DNA of 64,000 nucleotides from Symbiodinium microadriaticum. Taxonomy: Eukaryota > Sar > Dinophyceae > Suessiales > Symbiodiniaceae. Shown in pieces: positions 45,694 to 57,847 of this stretch. Where the stretch lies: NCBI GenBank assembly GCA_001939145.1, contig LSRX01000321.1, positions 90,760-154,759 of the forward strand, written 5' to 3'. Under the pieces are notes generated by a model. That model had not been told where the DNA came from. It saw nothing but the letters and a program-made list of their open reading frames with translations, and did not search any database. The position numbers were made by a program, and so were the translations under genes. How positions within the stretch are numbered: the first letter of the stretch is position 1; each line of letters begins with the position of its first letter.

Positions 45694-48141
45694 GTAAGGA
45701 TCCGAAGACTAGAACACCAATCTACCTGTTGGTTGCAGGGCGTGGCTGCCTTCAGCCTTGTGCCATGAGCGAACTCCTCAGGCAAAAGCCTCACAGCAAC
45801 GGACACTTGCAAAGCAGCGATTCCCCTGAGGGAATTAGACACAAACCTCGCTCCTGACAGAACGGCTTGGTCATGTTGATGGGAAGAGTTGCACTGAGAC
45901 ACTGAGCCTAAAGCTTTACTGCAAATCTCGTGGTGCTGAGCCGGCTTATCCCCAAAAGGGCTGAATGCACCGAATTCTAAGTAAACTCGGCAGGACGATG
46001 TGTTGTTCTGATATCTCACAATCCAATTACCACTGGTGGAAGGTTAAGCTTGCATCGTCCCTTGACTCGCCTTGAAAGATGCTCTGCTCTCAGAGACAAG
46101 GCACTTCTTGTGAGCCCAGCGATGGCTCTTCAGTGTGCGGTGGGACGGCCGCGCGCAGCCGCTGACTCCCCAGCCTCCTGCGCAGAGACTGTGGGCCTCC
46201 CTGAAAAAGCCGGAATGCGGATGCAGCAAGGCACTAGGCCCTAAGACTGCCGAGGGGTCGAGAACCCTGGCAGTCCAAGTAAGAGCATGTAGTCGCACTG
46301 GGCATGCAGGTTCCAGTACCTGAGCGTTTCATGAGTCTGCCCACTCAACTGGCAAAACAAAGCACTTGCAGCTAGGACAGCTAGGATCCACGAACTGCAC
46401 TTGTCGCAAAGAGCAGACCACGTCATCCCCAACGCTCCTTGGCCGCCTTCGTGCTCTCCCACATTCATCGACATTATTTCAGGCATCCCCCGAAATCCAA
46501 AAAAAAAACCCAGCATCAAGGCGAAGTGCAGGAATTGGAACTCACTTGGTGGCTTCTCACTGGTCAGAGCGTAGCGTCGCATCGTTTTGGTCCAGCACAT
46601 CTGGCAGGGCAGGGCGCAGGAGCATGAGTTGTCACAGACCTGACATGCTTGAAACCATGCAGCTCAGCTCCCCAAGCAGAGACTGCAAAAAGCCCCAATG
46701 CCCAACGGTGCTGGAGTAGGATTGCCGCCCAGGCTTCCGGGAAACGAAGGTCGGCTGATAAGCCTTCGACCCGTGGTCCCAACTCCACTGCCCTTCGACA
46801 CCGCCTCGGGGTTGTTCACGAGGCAGATGGGCGAACGAGGTACCGCCTGAGCGGGCTTTCGATCTCCGAGGCCCTGGCCTCCCTGCAGTCCCTGCGGATA
46901 TCTTCAGAGGAGTGGCTTTCAGCACGCCCTCGACACCGGGCTCTCGGAGGAGATTGTCACATCTCGAGTACAACCTCAGCTGCCCCAGGCGAAACAGATG
47001 GCATTCTGCGGCGCAACTGCAACCCAGAACTGTCGGAAGTCTCTGAGCAACAACCTGGACGCATAATCCTTGCGAAATCAAGCTACCGGCATGTGTTCGC
47101 AGAGTGCTGCGAGCCGTGCCAGAAGAAGTGGCAGTCGTCATTGTTCTTGCATTTAATCTGGGCATCATCTGTCACTCTTGTCTTGGCTAGCAGCTTGGTT
47201 TGGATGGGGATTGGAGCAATGGCCCAGAACTGGCAAGCCTAAGGAAGAGCAAAGGAAAGCCGCGCGTCGGAACGCTTCGTCTGACCATGATTGCACAGCT
47301 TGGATATTCCCACTGTAGCAGAGTAGGGGGCTGTGTCGCAGCGCAGGCATTGATTGCCACAACTCCCAATGGTTCCAGCATGTCCTTACAACCTTCTTGA
47401 TCCTAGGTCCTAGCCCTTTCGTGAGACAACTCAAGCCCCAAGCAAAGGCAATCGCACCCGGACGCGAGGGGCCTCGCAGTCTCCGATCTCCATGGACTCG
47501 ATGTCGCTTTCGAAGATGGGTCCATCCCCGAGCATGTAACCGGGGGGACCTCCGGCAGAGAGCGGCGCTTTAAGACAGCCGCTTCCTCAAAACGTATCCT
47601 CGTCATCTCCTCAACGAGTCCAGATCAGTCCTCCCCGTGCCACTGCCCAGTGAGTACCGCTGAGTGCCAGACAAACAAACTGACCTTCAACGATCATCAT
47701 CGGGGACGGAACAAAATCGTCCTGAGCTTAGATCTTTCTTGTGAGAGCCCCTTCCGATGATGGTTCAGCGCCTTTCAGTTTTTGGCGTTTCCTCGTGCTT
47801 GACCTCTACATGCTGACGATTCAATTCAAGCGTACATTGCCGTACTTGGCGACTGCGCTTTGGTTCTAGCAACGTTTGGTTTCCTTGTGATAGCTTGCTA
47901 GTGGCAATTGCCATGGCATTCCAACTCCAGGCACATCGACAAACACCAGACCAAGTCGTCCAAGTAGAAGCAAGCGAGGGGCGGCAGACTCTGGTGGCAT
48001 CTGTGCGAAGACCTCATTGCGAAAGGGCGGCAAGTAAGGTATTTGGATCTCACGGTGTGCAGGAAACCCTGAACAGATCTGAACGGAAGGCTTCCACAAA
48101 TCCGCAAGTAAGAGGCTGATAATTCAGCTGACATTCCAACA
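45694..48141. other. Region without a recognisable gene
   Basis: A plus frame 46649-47242 (197 codons) ends in a hydrophobic stretch (LIWASSVTLVLASSLVWMG), and the minus strand is open for 178 codons over the same bases (47168-46632). Neither could be assigned. Confidence 0.4.
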
Positions 48142-48354
48142 CTAAGACCCTCCGTTGAAAACACAATGCACCTGGGGATCCACTGGCGGCTTGTCGCCCC
48201 ACATCTGCCGAGGACGGTTCGCAAGGGCTTGCGCTGAACTTTCTCGGGCTGCAGAGGTGGGGACTTGGGTACGGAGTCTGGGTGGGAGCTTCACAGAGCT
48301 GAACTCTGAAAATCTCGTGGGCCCAGCCAAATCAATATCCATGAAGTTTGCCAC
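48142..48354 (-). CDS. Candidate small exon or terminal exon, unknown family
   Basis: A minus-strand frame of 70 codons ends in a stop and has a natural-looking composition (MANFMDIDLAGPTRFSEF, then a Ser/Ala/Arg-rich linker and MWGDKPPVDPQVHC). An upstream stop lies a few codons before the Met. Family not recognised. It could be a terminal exon or a short protein. Confidence 0.25.
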   Translation of the reverse strand: MANFMDIDLAGPTRFSEFSSVKLPPRLRTQVPTSAARESSAQALANRPRQMWGDKPPVDPQVHCVFNGGS

Positions 48355-51300
48355 GCTCCTATCTTCTTACAAAGAGGCTTTCAAGGGTCTCTGTTCCAGC
48401 ACTGGCCAGGAAAATCGGGAAACCTCACTGCCCGGAAATGCACCAGACACTGATGTCAACTGGCTCAGCTCGCCTTGCTTGCACAATCCTTAGCAGGGCA
48501 AACCTACTCTCCCTTGGCTCCTTGACAGCGTGTTTCGCACCCCACCCCGGATTCATGGCTTCCGGGTTGAGTGCAGCGAACCGATCCTAAATCCCATCCC
48601 TTGGTTCCAAAGGAAGCCTCGATGGCGTCCTGCCTGCATGATGGATGGTGGCATTTCGGGGCTGCATCAAAAGACCGCAGCTTCGATGCGGATGCGTTCA
48701 AGCAGGAAAATGATACTGAGTATGGGGTTGTGACATCATATCTCAAGACGCATTCATGCTTCAGCTCTGACTCTTCGAGGCCACGAAGCGACGAAGCTCC
48801 GAGGCCGCTCTCTCTTACAACTCGCACATGGAGAGAACAAAAAGGAGACTCGGGGAGGATTCGGGACCCGCGATTGCAGCCAATGCGGCGCATGGATGGA
48901 GCCAGAAGTCAGCAGGATCCTTTGTGTTCGGGTCGTCCAAGATAATCGGCTGCATGTCGGCCCCTTCCTGCGGCTCCATGCAAGGAGGACTCCAGAATGC
49001 CCGCCCTTAGCTCCAGTTACTGGGTTGGGCCTCTGTGATGTTTCCCGGCTGTTCGCAAGGAAGGCCGGTGTAGCCTCGCTGAAGGCTCAGAGCCAAGGTG
49101 AGCTGAAGATGCTGGGTCGACGCGGGATGTGCTTGCACCGGCAACTCCAAAATGCTTAAAACTCACCTGAATGTTACGGGCACTTGAGACTCTAAACAAG
49201 CAGCCTTTGGCCTACAAGATCGGTCGCATGCCTGTCTCAGAGGTCGGCGAGTCAGCGACTCTAAAGCTATAAGGCTTGGCTATAGGGATGCTCGAATAGC
49301 TCATCACCCCCAAAGCCCTAGCGTTGGGGCCAGATGCTCACCCCCTTCACCTGGCAGCCGACAAGAGGTCCGGAGAACCTGGGCTCGGCCAACATGCTGT
49401 CTCTAGTTAGTTTAGCTTCTAGATCCAGCCCGGCCGCTGTGACCATTGACTCTTGTGCATGCGACGCATCGGCTCTGGCTAAAGGGCTTGAGCGGACCCT
49501 TGCCACACATCTTCCAAGGCTGAGAGTTTCTTACTGCCCCCCACCACCTTGGTTGGGTTCGGCTCTGAAGGAGCGACCTGAAATCCCTTTCGCGCATGCG
49601 GGGAGCTCGAAGATCCCTTTCGACAAGCTCATGAAGTCGTTCGCGTCCTTCTCTTGCAGCAACCTGAGCACATCTAGGCTGTAGGTCGCCCATCTGGGTG
49701 TCCGCGTGCGTTTATGGAGGCAGAGGAAGGAAACCCTTCTCAAACTTCCAATCCCGCCGTGCTTGTCGCAGCCCAGGTGCCATCCGCCGTTGGTGCAGCC
49801 ATCCACGGTTTGGTCAACACCAGCCTGGTCAGCCATTGGCGGCCGATTAGATGAATCGCTGCACATGGAATTTCCCTATAGCAAGAAAAACACAATCTTT
49901 TTATTCTGAAGCTGGGAGTGTCATGAAATACAAGCAGAGCCCCCTCCCTTTACAGGGTCCCAAGCCTTGTACCGGCGCAGATAGATCCTCTCCTTCGGAG
50001 TCTTTCCATCCTTGCATGCCAGGGAAGAATGTAAGTAGGGGTGATCGGCAAAGACGTACCAGCGTCCGCAGCTGAGGGAAAGAAGTGTCTAAGCCGGTTC
50101 GTGATGCAGGCCCTCGCGGCCTTGAGGTATGTCATGCTCTGCCGGTCAATGTCGTAGCCCACAGGGCAATAGATGCCTGTCAAAGATAGGTTCCGGGATG
50201 ACTGTATCGAAGCGACCACCATCCCAGTAACTCAGTCTCTACTACTGCATTGCCTCGTTCCAGCCAGGTGGGTGCATCCACTTTGACGCAGGTGCTCATA
50301 GGATTGCAATCCTGTCTCAACGCTGCAAATCGCTTCTCGGAACCGGGCCCTCCTCTCCCGGCCGCACTAAGACTCTTCCGAGCTTCCGGTGAGCCAAATT
50401 ATCTTCCATTGCGTTACAGACTCTTCCGGCAGCTTCATCAGCTTCTTTCATGTCTCCGTTTCGCAGGGCAGTGCTCACGACAGGAGCTTCTTTTCTAGTT
50501 GTCGTAAGGTGAGGTACAGACCAGAGCTCGATATGAAGCTAAAGACCTCGCCGTTGCCTGTCGCAGTTCGCTCTTGTATCTGTACACCGAAGCCCACTCG
50601 AAAACAGTTCGAACAAGGATCCGGGACTTTGGACCACACAGTGCAGGTGCTGGTCTTCGTCTCGTCCAGCTTGGTGTCGTAGCAGTAGGCGGTCTGACAA
50701 GCAGCCCCGTCGCAGCCGCGACACAATCTACTCTACATCCCTAAGCCGTCCTGCTAGTCCAGCATTACTCTCGTCGGCGAGTTCCTCTATGTGAATGAAA
50801 ATTCAATTCCCCCATTGCTGCTGTTGTTGTATCTCAACCCAAAAGAGAAACATCCTGACAGTGCCAACATCGATACGAAAGACCGCGCACAGCAGCCACA
50901 ACCCAAAAACGTCCCAGTGCCAACACGCCTGCAAAGGCCACTTTTTTACTTGCTTGTCCGAGTCACCCGTCCATGTCGCCAGTATTTGTAGTGAGAGCAG
51001 CTTGCGGTATTCCTGCCGCAGCCACTCTTCAAGTAGTGAAAGTTGGACTCGCGATGGGTGCGAGCATGAAACACTCCCGCCCTGCCGAGCAATCTACATG
51101 TTCGCGTCGGGCATTGCATCAGTATGACTCAACCTCAACACCTTGAACACATGGCATCTCTATTTAGAAGGGTTTTGGGCTTGGGATGCGAGACTTGGGT
51201 AAGTATGGTTTCCAGGGACCCGAAACACTCCCAAGCCATCGTCCTGCACGTGTGTTGGCATTGCGCATGGCTGGTCACGTGGGTCCAGCGATGGGTCTTG

Positions 51301-52039
51301 CGACAAGGGATCTTCTCCTGCGCCAGCGGGAGTAAAAGCGAGCCTTTCCAGCAGGTATGACGGTGCGCCTAGGAGTCGGTTTGCCAGCAATGCCTGTTTC
51401 CACTACCCTGCTTGCAGCTCATCTGCTTCTGCTAAAGCCCAAGCTTTTTAAGACCTTGCGCTGTGAGGGCACAGGCACTTACGTACTCGCCTGCACAGTG
51501 CCCAAGCCATACTTTCGCCTCGACCCCGGCCGAAGCGGTCAGAGGCTCCAACAACAATTCCTGTGTCCCCACCTCTTAATCCCCTCCCCAATGACCCACC
51601 GCTTTTCAAGCCCCACCCCCCTNNNNNNNNNNNNNNNNNNNNGGCGGGCGAAGCAAGACAGGCCAGCTTACATCATTCGTGAAGTTGATGCCAAAGCCTG
51701 GGAATTCTGGTACTTCGTTGCAAAGCTTGATTCCCCCTTTCTCTTCCAACATCTGGGAGCGAGAAGTGTAGTACCATTTTTATCGCAACCTCTATAGGAT
51801 AATGCAGCAAATGTGCCACCTGTCGCGTGGGAGTACTGCTCAGGGCCTCATCATGAAAACCAATACTGATATTAAAAACTACCACGTTCTGAAGCAAATG
51901 CACTCCTTCATGCAAGACCTTCCCTGTGTGACCCACCTGTTGCTTTCCGAAAAAATGCTCCTGCTTCAAGTACAGCCGCGCCGAGGCGGACGCCGCGAAG
52001 AGTTTAAATCTAGTTCCCTTCAGCCTTGATCTTAAAAGC
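48355..52039. other. Region without an identified gene, contains an assembly gap
   Basis: Open frames here overlap on both strands (for example 48571-48945 plus and 48893-48504 minus). The frame 49866-49531 minus has a plausible helical stretch (SLDVLRLLQEKDANDFMSL), but nothing else supports it. Confidence 0.4.
51623..51642. other. Assembly gap (20 N)
   Basis: Twenty undetermined bases follow a C-rich run. The true gap length may differ from 20. Frames crossing it are not reliable. Confidence 1.
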
Positions 52040-52420
52040 CTAATTCTCACAGCACAAGGTAGGGCGGCCTCCACCCAACAGGTGGAATCCGACACCGCGA
52101 TGTCCATGCGTGCGGAGATGGGTGCGAGTTCCTCGAAACTGAGGCGGGGAGGCGAGCTCTTGAAGAATCTTCTGGGCTTCAGGGTTCGCGATTCGGAGTA
52201 GCCAGTTGATGCACCTAGACGTCGTCCCCAAGACCGTTGCCTGAATCATCTCCGCCTGAACATTGAGCATGCTTCTGGCATTTGGCATAAAGGCATAAGG
52301 GTCGCGGCGTGGGAGTTTCGAGGCCTGCTGCGCGTGCGCTTGCAGAAGTTGTTGCCCCAGTTGTTGTTCCGCAGGCAAGCTCCAGTAATTGAAGTCTCCG
52401 AGACCAACCAGGCACTTCGA
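52040..52420 (-). CDS. Candidate exon of unknown family
   Basis: A minus-strand frame of about 125 codons is Gln/Ala-rich and helix-like in the first part (around EQQLGQQLLQAHAQQASK). It then has a globular-looking segment (AFMPNARSMLNVQAEMIQ, WLLRIANPEAQKILQEL) and ends in a Gly/His/Arg-rich tail. No family recognised. Composition over the middle part is better than expected by chance, but overlapping frames exist. Confidence 0.3.
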   Translation of the reverse strand, partial: SKCLVGLGDFNYWSLPAEQQLGQQLLQAHAQQASKLPRRDPYAFMPNARSMLNVQAEMIQATVLGTTSRCINWLLRIANPEAQKILQELASPPQFRGTRTHLRTHGHRGVGFHLLGGGRPTLCCEN

Positions 52421-55400
52421 ATCTATTTATCCGGGGCGCTTGATCCCCGAAGGACCCAAAGATGCGGCACTTCAGCTTCAAGTCCAGCAAGCCGATCTGC
52501 GAAGCGAATGAAGCACCCTCCAAGCTTTACAGCATTTGGCAATGCCATCTGTCAAGGTCTCCGGCAAGCTGTAAGCTCGTCCGAGAGAATTCAAGAGCGT
52601 GTGATTCGAGCTTCAGGTCTTTCGACGAGTCTTTCGACAGATTCTGGGACGCTGGAGGCACCTGCACTTCTGCCTCGGACACGGAGAGAGTTTTCTGTGA
52701 TTACCAGCGTAGAACCAGTTGGCTAAGGATTGATCCAACTCGATGTTCCATAGCTCTGTGATCTGTGGGTTTAGACCTTGGCATCACTCGATGCTCTCAA
52801 AGTCGAAAGGCCTTCTTGTTGTGCTTGCTGCTGCCCATGCTGTCGAAGATGTGTACCTCAGCCAGGTTTTGAAGATAGGCTCGCGCATGCCGGATTCTCA
52901 TTGAGTTCTGTCACAGGCCGTGCAGGTTCCCAACGCCCTGCAAAAGATAGAATCAAAGCCTCGGACTAAGACTAAGATTCTAAGATTAACCCTGAGCCCT
53001 AGCAGATTTCCCAGGTCACCCAGCTACGAAGCTCACCCTACCCGGGTGTGTAGATGCCACCCTTATCAGATATCATCTCAAATATGCAAGCAGCAAAGGA
53101 GGGACCGATGTTTAGGCTCAGCTGGCCGTTGGGCTGCAGCTCCTGCGAGCAGCTCAGGCATACCAGGCATACCATGCTGCGCTACTTCGGGGCGTTCGGA
53201 TCCAAAATCGCACGCTTGGAGGCTTGGCAAGTTGAGCTGTGTACGTAGCTTCACGTAGCTTCCGTGGCTCTCGCCAGTTCGGAAGCTGCCAACAGTTCCC
53301 GAACAGATCCCGGCGCACCAGCAGGGGATGGCCGTTGTAGAACCTTGGCTGCGAATTCGCGCTTCAGCGACTCAGCGAAGTTCCGTGAAATGGAAACAGG
53401 AGACCCGATGCCGTGGAGGCTGTCGAAGGTGAAGCCCGCCTCTCCAAGAGGGTCAAGACCCGACGACCCGACCCCCTCCCGACAGGCCCTCAAATCCGGG
53501 TGCCTTGTCACAGCGCATCGTGTAAGCATTGGGCGGCATCTCGCCTGGATATCAGGACTTTGAAGCGGGGCGCGACACCGGGTCGGACATCTCCAGAACC
53601 ACTGTTCATATCTGCCGCAGAACCTCGAACTTCCGACCGCCCCTGCAAGCCCAAGCGGAAGCATCTTGGCCCGGTGAAACTTCTACCGAGTTTTTGTGGA
53701 GCTCCCTGCACTCTGGACAAGAATCAGAAAGGCGCTTGATTAGCGCAAGTTGCCAAAGTTATTGCACTACCGCCTGCCAATGTTTCGAAAATCTTCTTCA
53801 GTCTTCAATCGAAAGCCGACGCAACTTGCCTGGCTCCGCATTCACCGCTTCTACTGGCAGTTGTGGCAACCAGTAGCATCAAGCGAGACAGGCCCCTGCA
53901 CCTTCCTTGAAGGGCACTGGAAGAACCGGCGGCACCACTTGCGAAATGGAGCCTCGAGATGCAGGCAACAGGCAGCGAGGTTTAGGGCATCACGGCGGCG
54001 CAAGGAACTCGAATCAAAGTTTATGAGTTTATGAGTCTTTAAGAATTCCCCCGTCTTTTACCCAGAACCAGATGTGTATGCTGCGCCACGTCGAACAAAG
54101 CCTCGAAGGTACCTATCATGATGTTGTGGACGCTGGAGCGCAGCCCTGACCCAAGGCTTTAAAAGGCCCAGCCGCTGGCGATGAGGCTCGTAGAGTAGGA
54201 CAACTTCTTCGCGGGGCTCGGCTTGACGAGGATAAACTCAGAAGACCGGGGACAAGTGCGGGTCTGACAGCGCTGCGTCGGCTGGCAGTGCTGATTGGTC
54301 TGGCTTTGGCAATCAAGGACAGATGCACGGCGTAAGGCTGACAGATCGGGCAGGCTTGGTCCCGTCACGCATCGGAGGGAAGCTACGATCCTGCCCCGAA
54401 TAGTTCTAATGCTCGCCTTTGAAGTGCAAATGCCAAGCTCCAGAGCAAACCTCATGCACTGACACGCGCTAGGCGCTACAGTCCCTGAATCTCGTGCTGT
54501 GGGAGTGGCATCGACGGACTTCTTCTCCCAGTCTGCAGTTGGGCTCTTTCGCAGCATCGCAGAGACATGGCAGACTGTCGCTGTCTGGCCTTTGTAGAGG
54601 TCCTGGCGAAGAAGAGGCAGGGCGAACTGAGACATTGACTCGTCCGGCCCGGAACCCCTCTAAGCCAAGCTCAAGCCAAGCGCCTTCACGCTGTCCACAG
54701 CACCTGTCTCTGGCGCCGAGGCGAGCTTCAAGTCCCTTGGCACAGATCAGATTTCATGACTGGGGGACCACAAGCGCAACACGATGTGGAGTCGTACTCC
54801 TTCGGGCGAAGCACCTGCCTCAAGACGCCACTACGAACGCTCTTCTGCCGAAATGCCCCGTGCTGTCCATCGTCACCCACTTTGCATCCGGCGCACACAT
54901 CTTCTGGAAGTCCTGGGGCTCGCTTGAGGACCGAGGATCGAGGATTTCGGGATCCGGCCTTTTTTGGGCAATCGACTTGGATTTAAGAGCCTTGTGCTCG
55001 GACTACAAGCCCCTACACTGTCCTTCCACTGGCTCTTGGGTGGAGCGAACTTCTGCAGGGAGTGGCTTTTTGTCTTGGCAGTGAACCTGAGCAGGTTGAG
55101 GTTCAAGGTGACAAGACTCGCATTGAAAATCTGATTCTGTGGGGGCTGGAAGACCCGAATTGCACTTGCAGGATCTTGCAGGTGCTTGAGCACAGAGATT
55201 CCGTCCCAAGAAGGTCGAACCAAATTACCTGATAACGGTGGCTTGCAGTACATCGGGATGAGAAGACCGCAGTCGCGAGAACGGCGTCTGCACGCTGACT
55301 CAAGCGTCGTCTTTCTGTTTGAAGCACAGGCAGGCCAAAAACCCTAGCACTCGCCAACAAACACGAGCAAGTACACGCACACACAGGCACACACGCACAC

Positions 55401-56995
55401 ACGCGCATCACCACCTTCCAAGCCTCCAAGGCAGCTCACAAAGCAGTCACCGCTCTAACTCTGAGGTCTCCGCAGCAATACAGAAGGGCCGTATGACAGC
55501 TCGGCCATCGCCACTGTCACGGCGGCCTTAGAGCATGTTTTCATCAGGCCCCACCATTTTACGCTGCAAAATCTTCGATGCGACGATCCTGCAGAGCCCT
55601 AGCACAAAAACCTCTCATGCTGCAGGGTCTGCGTGCAGCTGCCTATGCAAGCTACGAGTTCCTACGACCTACGGCGCCAACAGGCGACAGGGTCTACGGG
55701 GTTGGAGAGGCATCCTGAGCTCAACAAAAACCTTCCGGTCACATCCACTGCAGGTCAATAACAAAGTGCCAATGCCGTGATTCCGAAAAGCTGCCGTGAA
55801 GAACAGATGATGCGGCTGGAAGGCCGTGACCTCCGTTGATGCTTTGCCTACTGGTCCACAGCAGTGCATGGGTGCGTGAGTACGTTCCTGATGTTTACCA
55901 TGTTGAGCACGAGCCGAGCGTCTAAGCCCAGGGTTCAAGTCGAAAAAATGAGTCTGGTGTCAGACTCGAGACTTCGGATTTGCAAATCATTGAGTCACAT
56001 GCTTAGCACACGCTTTAAGGTGCGTGGAGACCCTGCCTTGCAGCTGATTTTGAAAGGGTCCTTGGGCTTCCCGGCGCCCTTGATGAAGGTCACCTGCGGA
56101 CAAGATTTCCACACTCGGTTTCAAGGCAAGACTGCACCGCACAGCTCGAGACAATTACGGCCCAAGATAATTGCAGAGGCCACCGGAATAAAGTAGAGGC
56201 GGTCAAGCGTCAAGCGAGTGAGACGACTGGGCCGAAGCCGCATGCACCTTTTTGATCCAGTGAAGCCCCCTGAGAGTCAGCGATCCGTCTGGCCAGTCAT
56301 GTCGTTCTGGGAACAACGCTGGCAGCGCGCAAGCTGGGCGAAGCCTCGTGTGCAAAGCTTGGGGGTTTTGCAGGCGAATTTGACAAGCATAAAGGCCTCT
56401 CTTGAAGAATCTTGCAGGAAAGCTTATTTCTTCAGTGCTAACTGCCTGAGCATGCAATTCTCAGGCTTTGCAAACAAGAGTCTGTGTAGACGTTTGGCAC
56501 TGTATCAGGAATCAGTACTCGGTTAGTGGAATTTCGATGGAGCGTGGAGGGCTCGGCTATTGGCAGGATCATTGTGGGGTTTCCGTGACGGCGGAGCCAC
56601 AGTATTTGAGTTCAGGACCTTGGGGTGGAAGCTAGAAGGAAGTACAGGTGCTTCTGCACCCTGTCTTGAAGTGTTTTGTGGCAATGGCCCCAGAACATGC
56701 GAGGTCGCAAACCGCCCAAGCCTACAATCCCTCCCTAGCATTGGAGGAGAAAGCTCCCAGGCACACTCAAAAAACCGAAGATCCCAACCTTCACCTGCAT
56801 GTTCCAGGCCCTCAAGTGAACTGTCGACTTGCCTGTTGCTCGTTGGCTGCCTTTCGGTGAAGAGTTTACCTTTGAAGCATAAACGCAAGGCTTGGAAGCA
56901 GAACGTCGCCGTCTGAGTCGATGCGCTTTCATCTTCTCCAGATTGCTTCAAGAGGTCCATCCCGCTTGCATTTGACACCGATCCCACACGCCGAC
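52421..56995. other. Region without a recognisable gene
   Basis: Several frames of 100-196 codons occur on both strands (largest 54494-55084 plus and 54635-54159 minus) with no nameable motif. A CA-rich microsatellite lies at about 55374-55410. Confidence 0.4.
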
Positions 56996-57847
56996 TCAGC
57001 GCTGGCTCTGCCCGGGCAGAAGAGCCAAACGCAGCCGCACCACTTCCTCTCAGGGCATCGCTACGCCGCTACGCTAAGTGGGAAGCGTAGGGCCGTCGCA
57101 GAGGAGACTCCTCGTCGCCCACTCCGCGGCCCTGTTTCAGCACTTGCGTGGCAGGCACCACCAACAGCACATCTTCACCCAGGTGCTCGTGCAAGTACCT
57201 GGATGCCGAGCTATCCGCTCGTGAGAGTTTCACTCTACATCACTCTACGCTAGACGATTGAGGAATCTCCCGCCACATGAGTGAGCAGTAGAAGCAGAAG
57301 CTCTCGGTGGCACTTTTATATAAACAGTGGCAACAACTGCTCCGACAGGGACCCCTGGATTCAGCAGCCATAACCGACGATCGCGGCACGAGTGGTCATT
57401 TAGCAATTACTTGAGGAGATGCTCTGAATACAGAAGAGTGGGGGTCAAGATACAAGTGGCAGACAGCGAGCCCGCCCTGAACACATAAACAGTTGAAGCG
57501 AAAATCGGGTTTAGGGGTCGCAAGCAGGGGCTCGAACCACAAACCTTTCGCTCCTAGACGAGCAGAGAGAGGTAAGCCTTTCAAGCAGGCGCCTTTCAAC
57601 TTTAAACCCACGGCCAAGAGTCCTCTGAGCAATAATGACGGACTTCAGCGCTTTGGAAGCTGGCAGGGCTCCCATTGCAGACACAGTCGTTCGACCTGCC
57701 ACTCACTTGGCCGTATCTGTCAACGTCTTCCTACGAGTAGGAGAGCTCACATCTCTCAGCGTGACAGCTGCCTTGGAGCTTGATCTTTTGAGCGAGGGTG
57801 GCGGCTGCAATGCCAGGGTTGGTGTCTCTGCCGAACCTGAAGTCCAC
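56996..57847 (-). CDS. SpoVS-like domain 2 with C-terminus
   Basis: Exon 57751-57847 gives VDFRFGRDTNPGIAAATLAQ and KIKLQGSCHAE. A 55-base GT-AG intron follows. Exon 57623-57695 gives TVSAMGALPASKALKSVIIA. A 424-base intron with a GA donor leads to 57123-57198, giving YLHEHLGEDVLLVVPATQVL. A 76-base GT-AG intron leads to 56996-57046, giving EVVRLRLALLPGQ and a stop. All joints keep frame, and joined lengths (97, 73, 76, 51) are exact. Apart from the intron before the last strand, intron positions differ from those in domain 1. Confidence 0.78.
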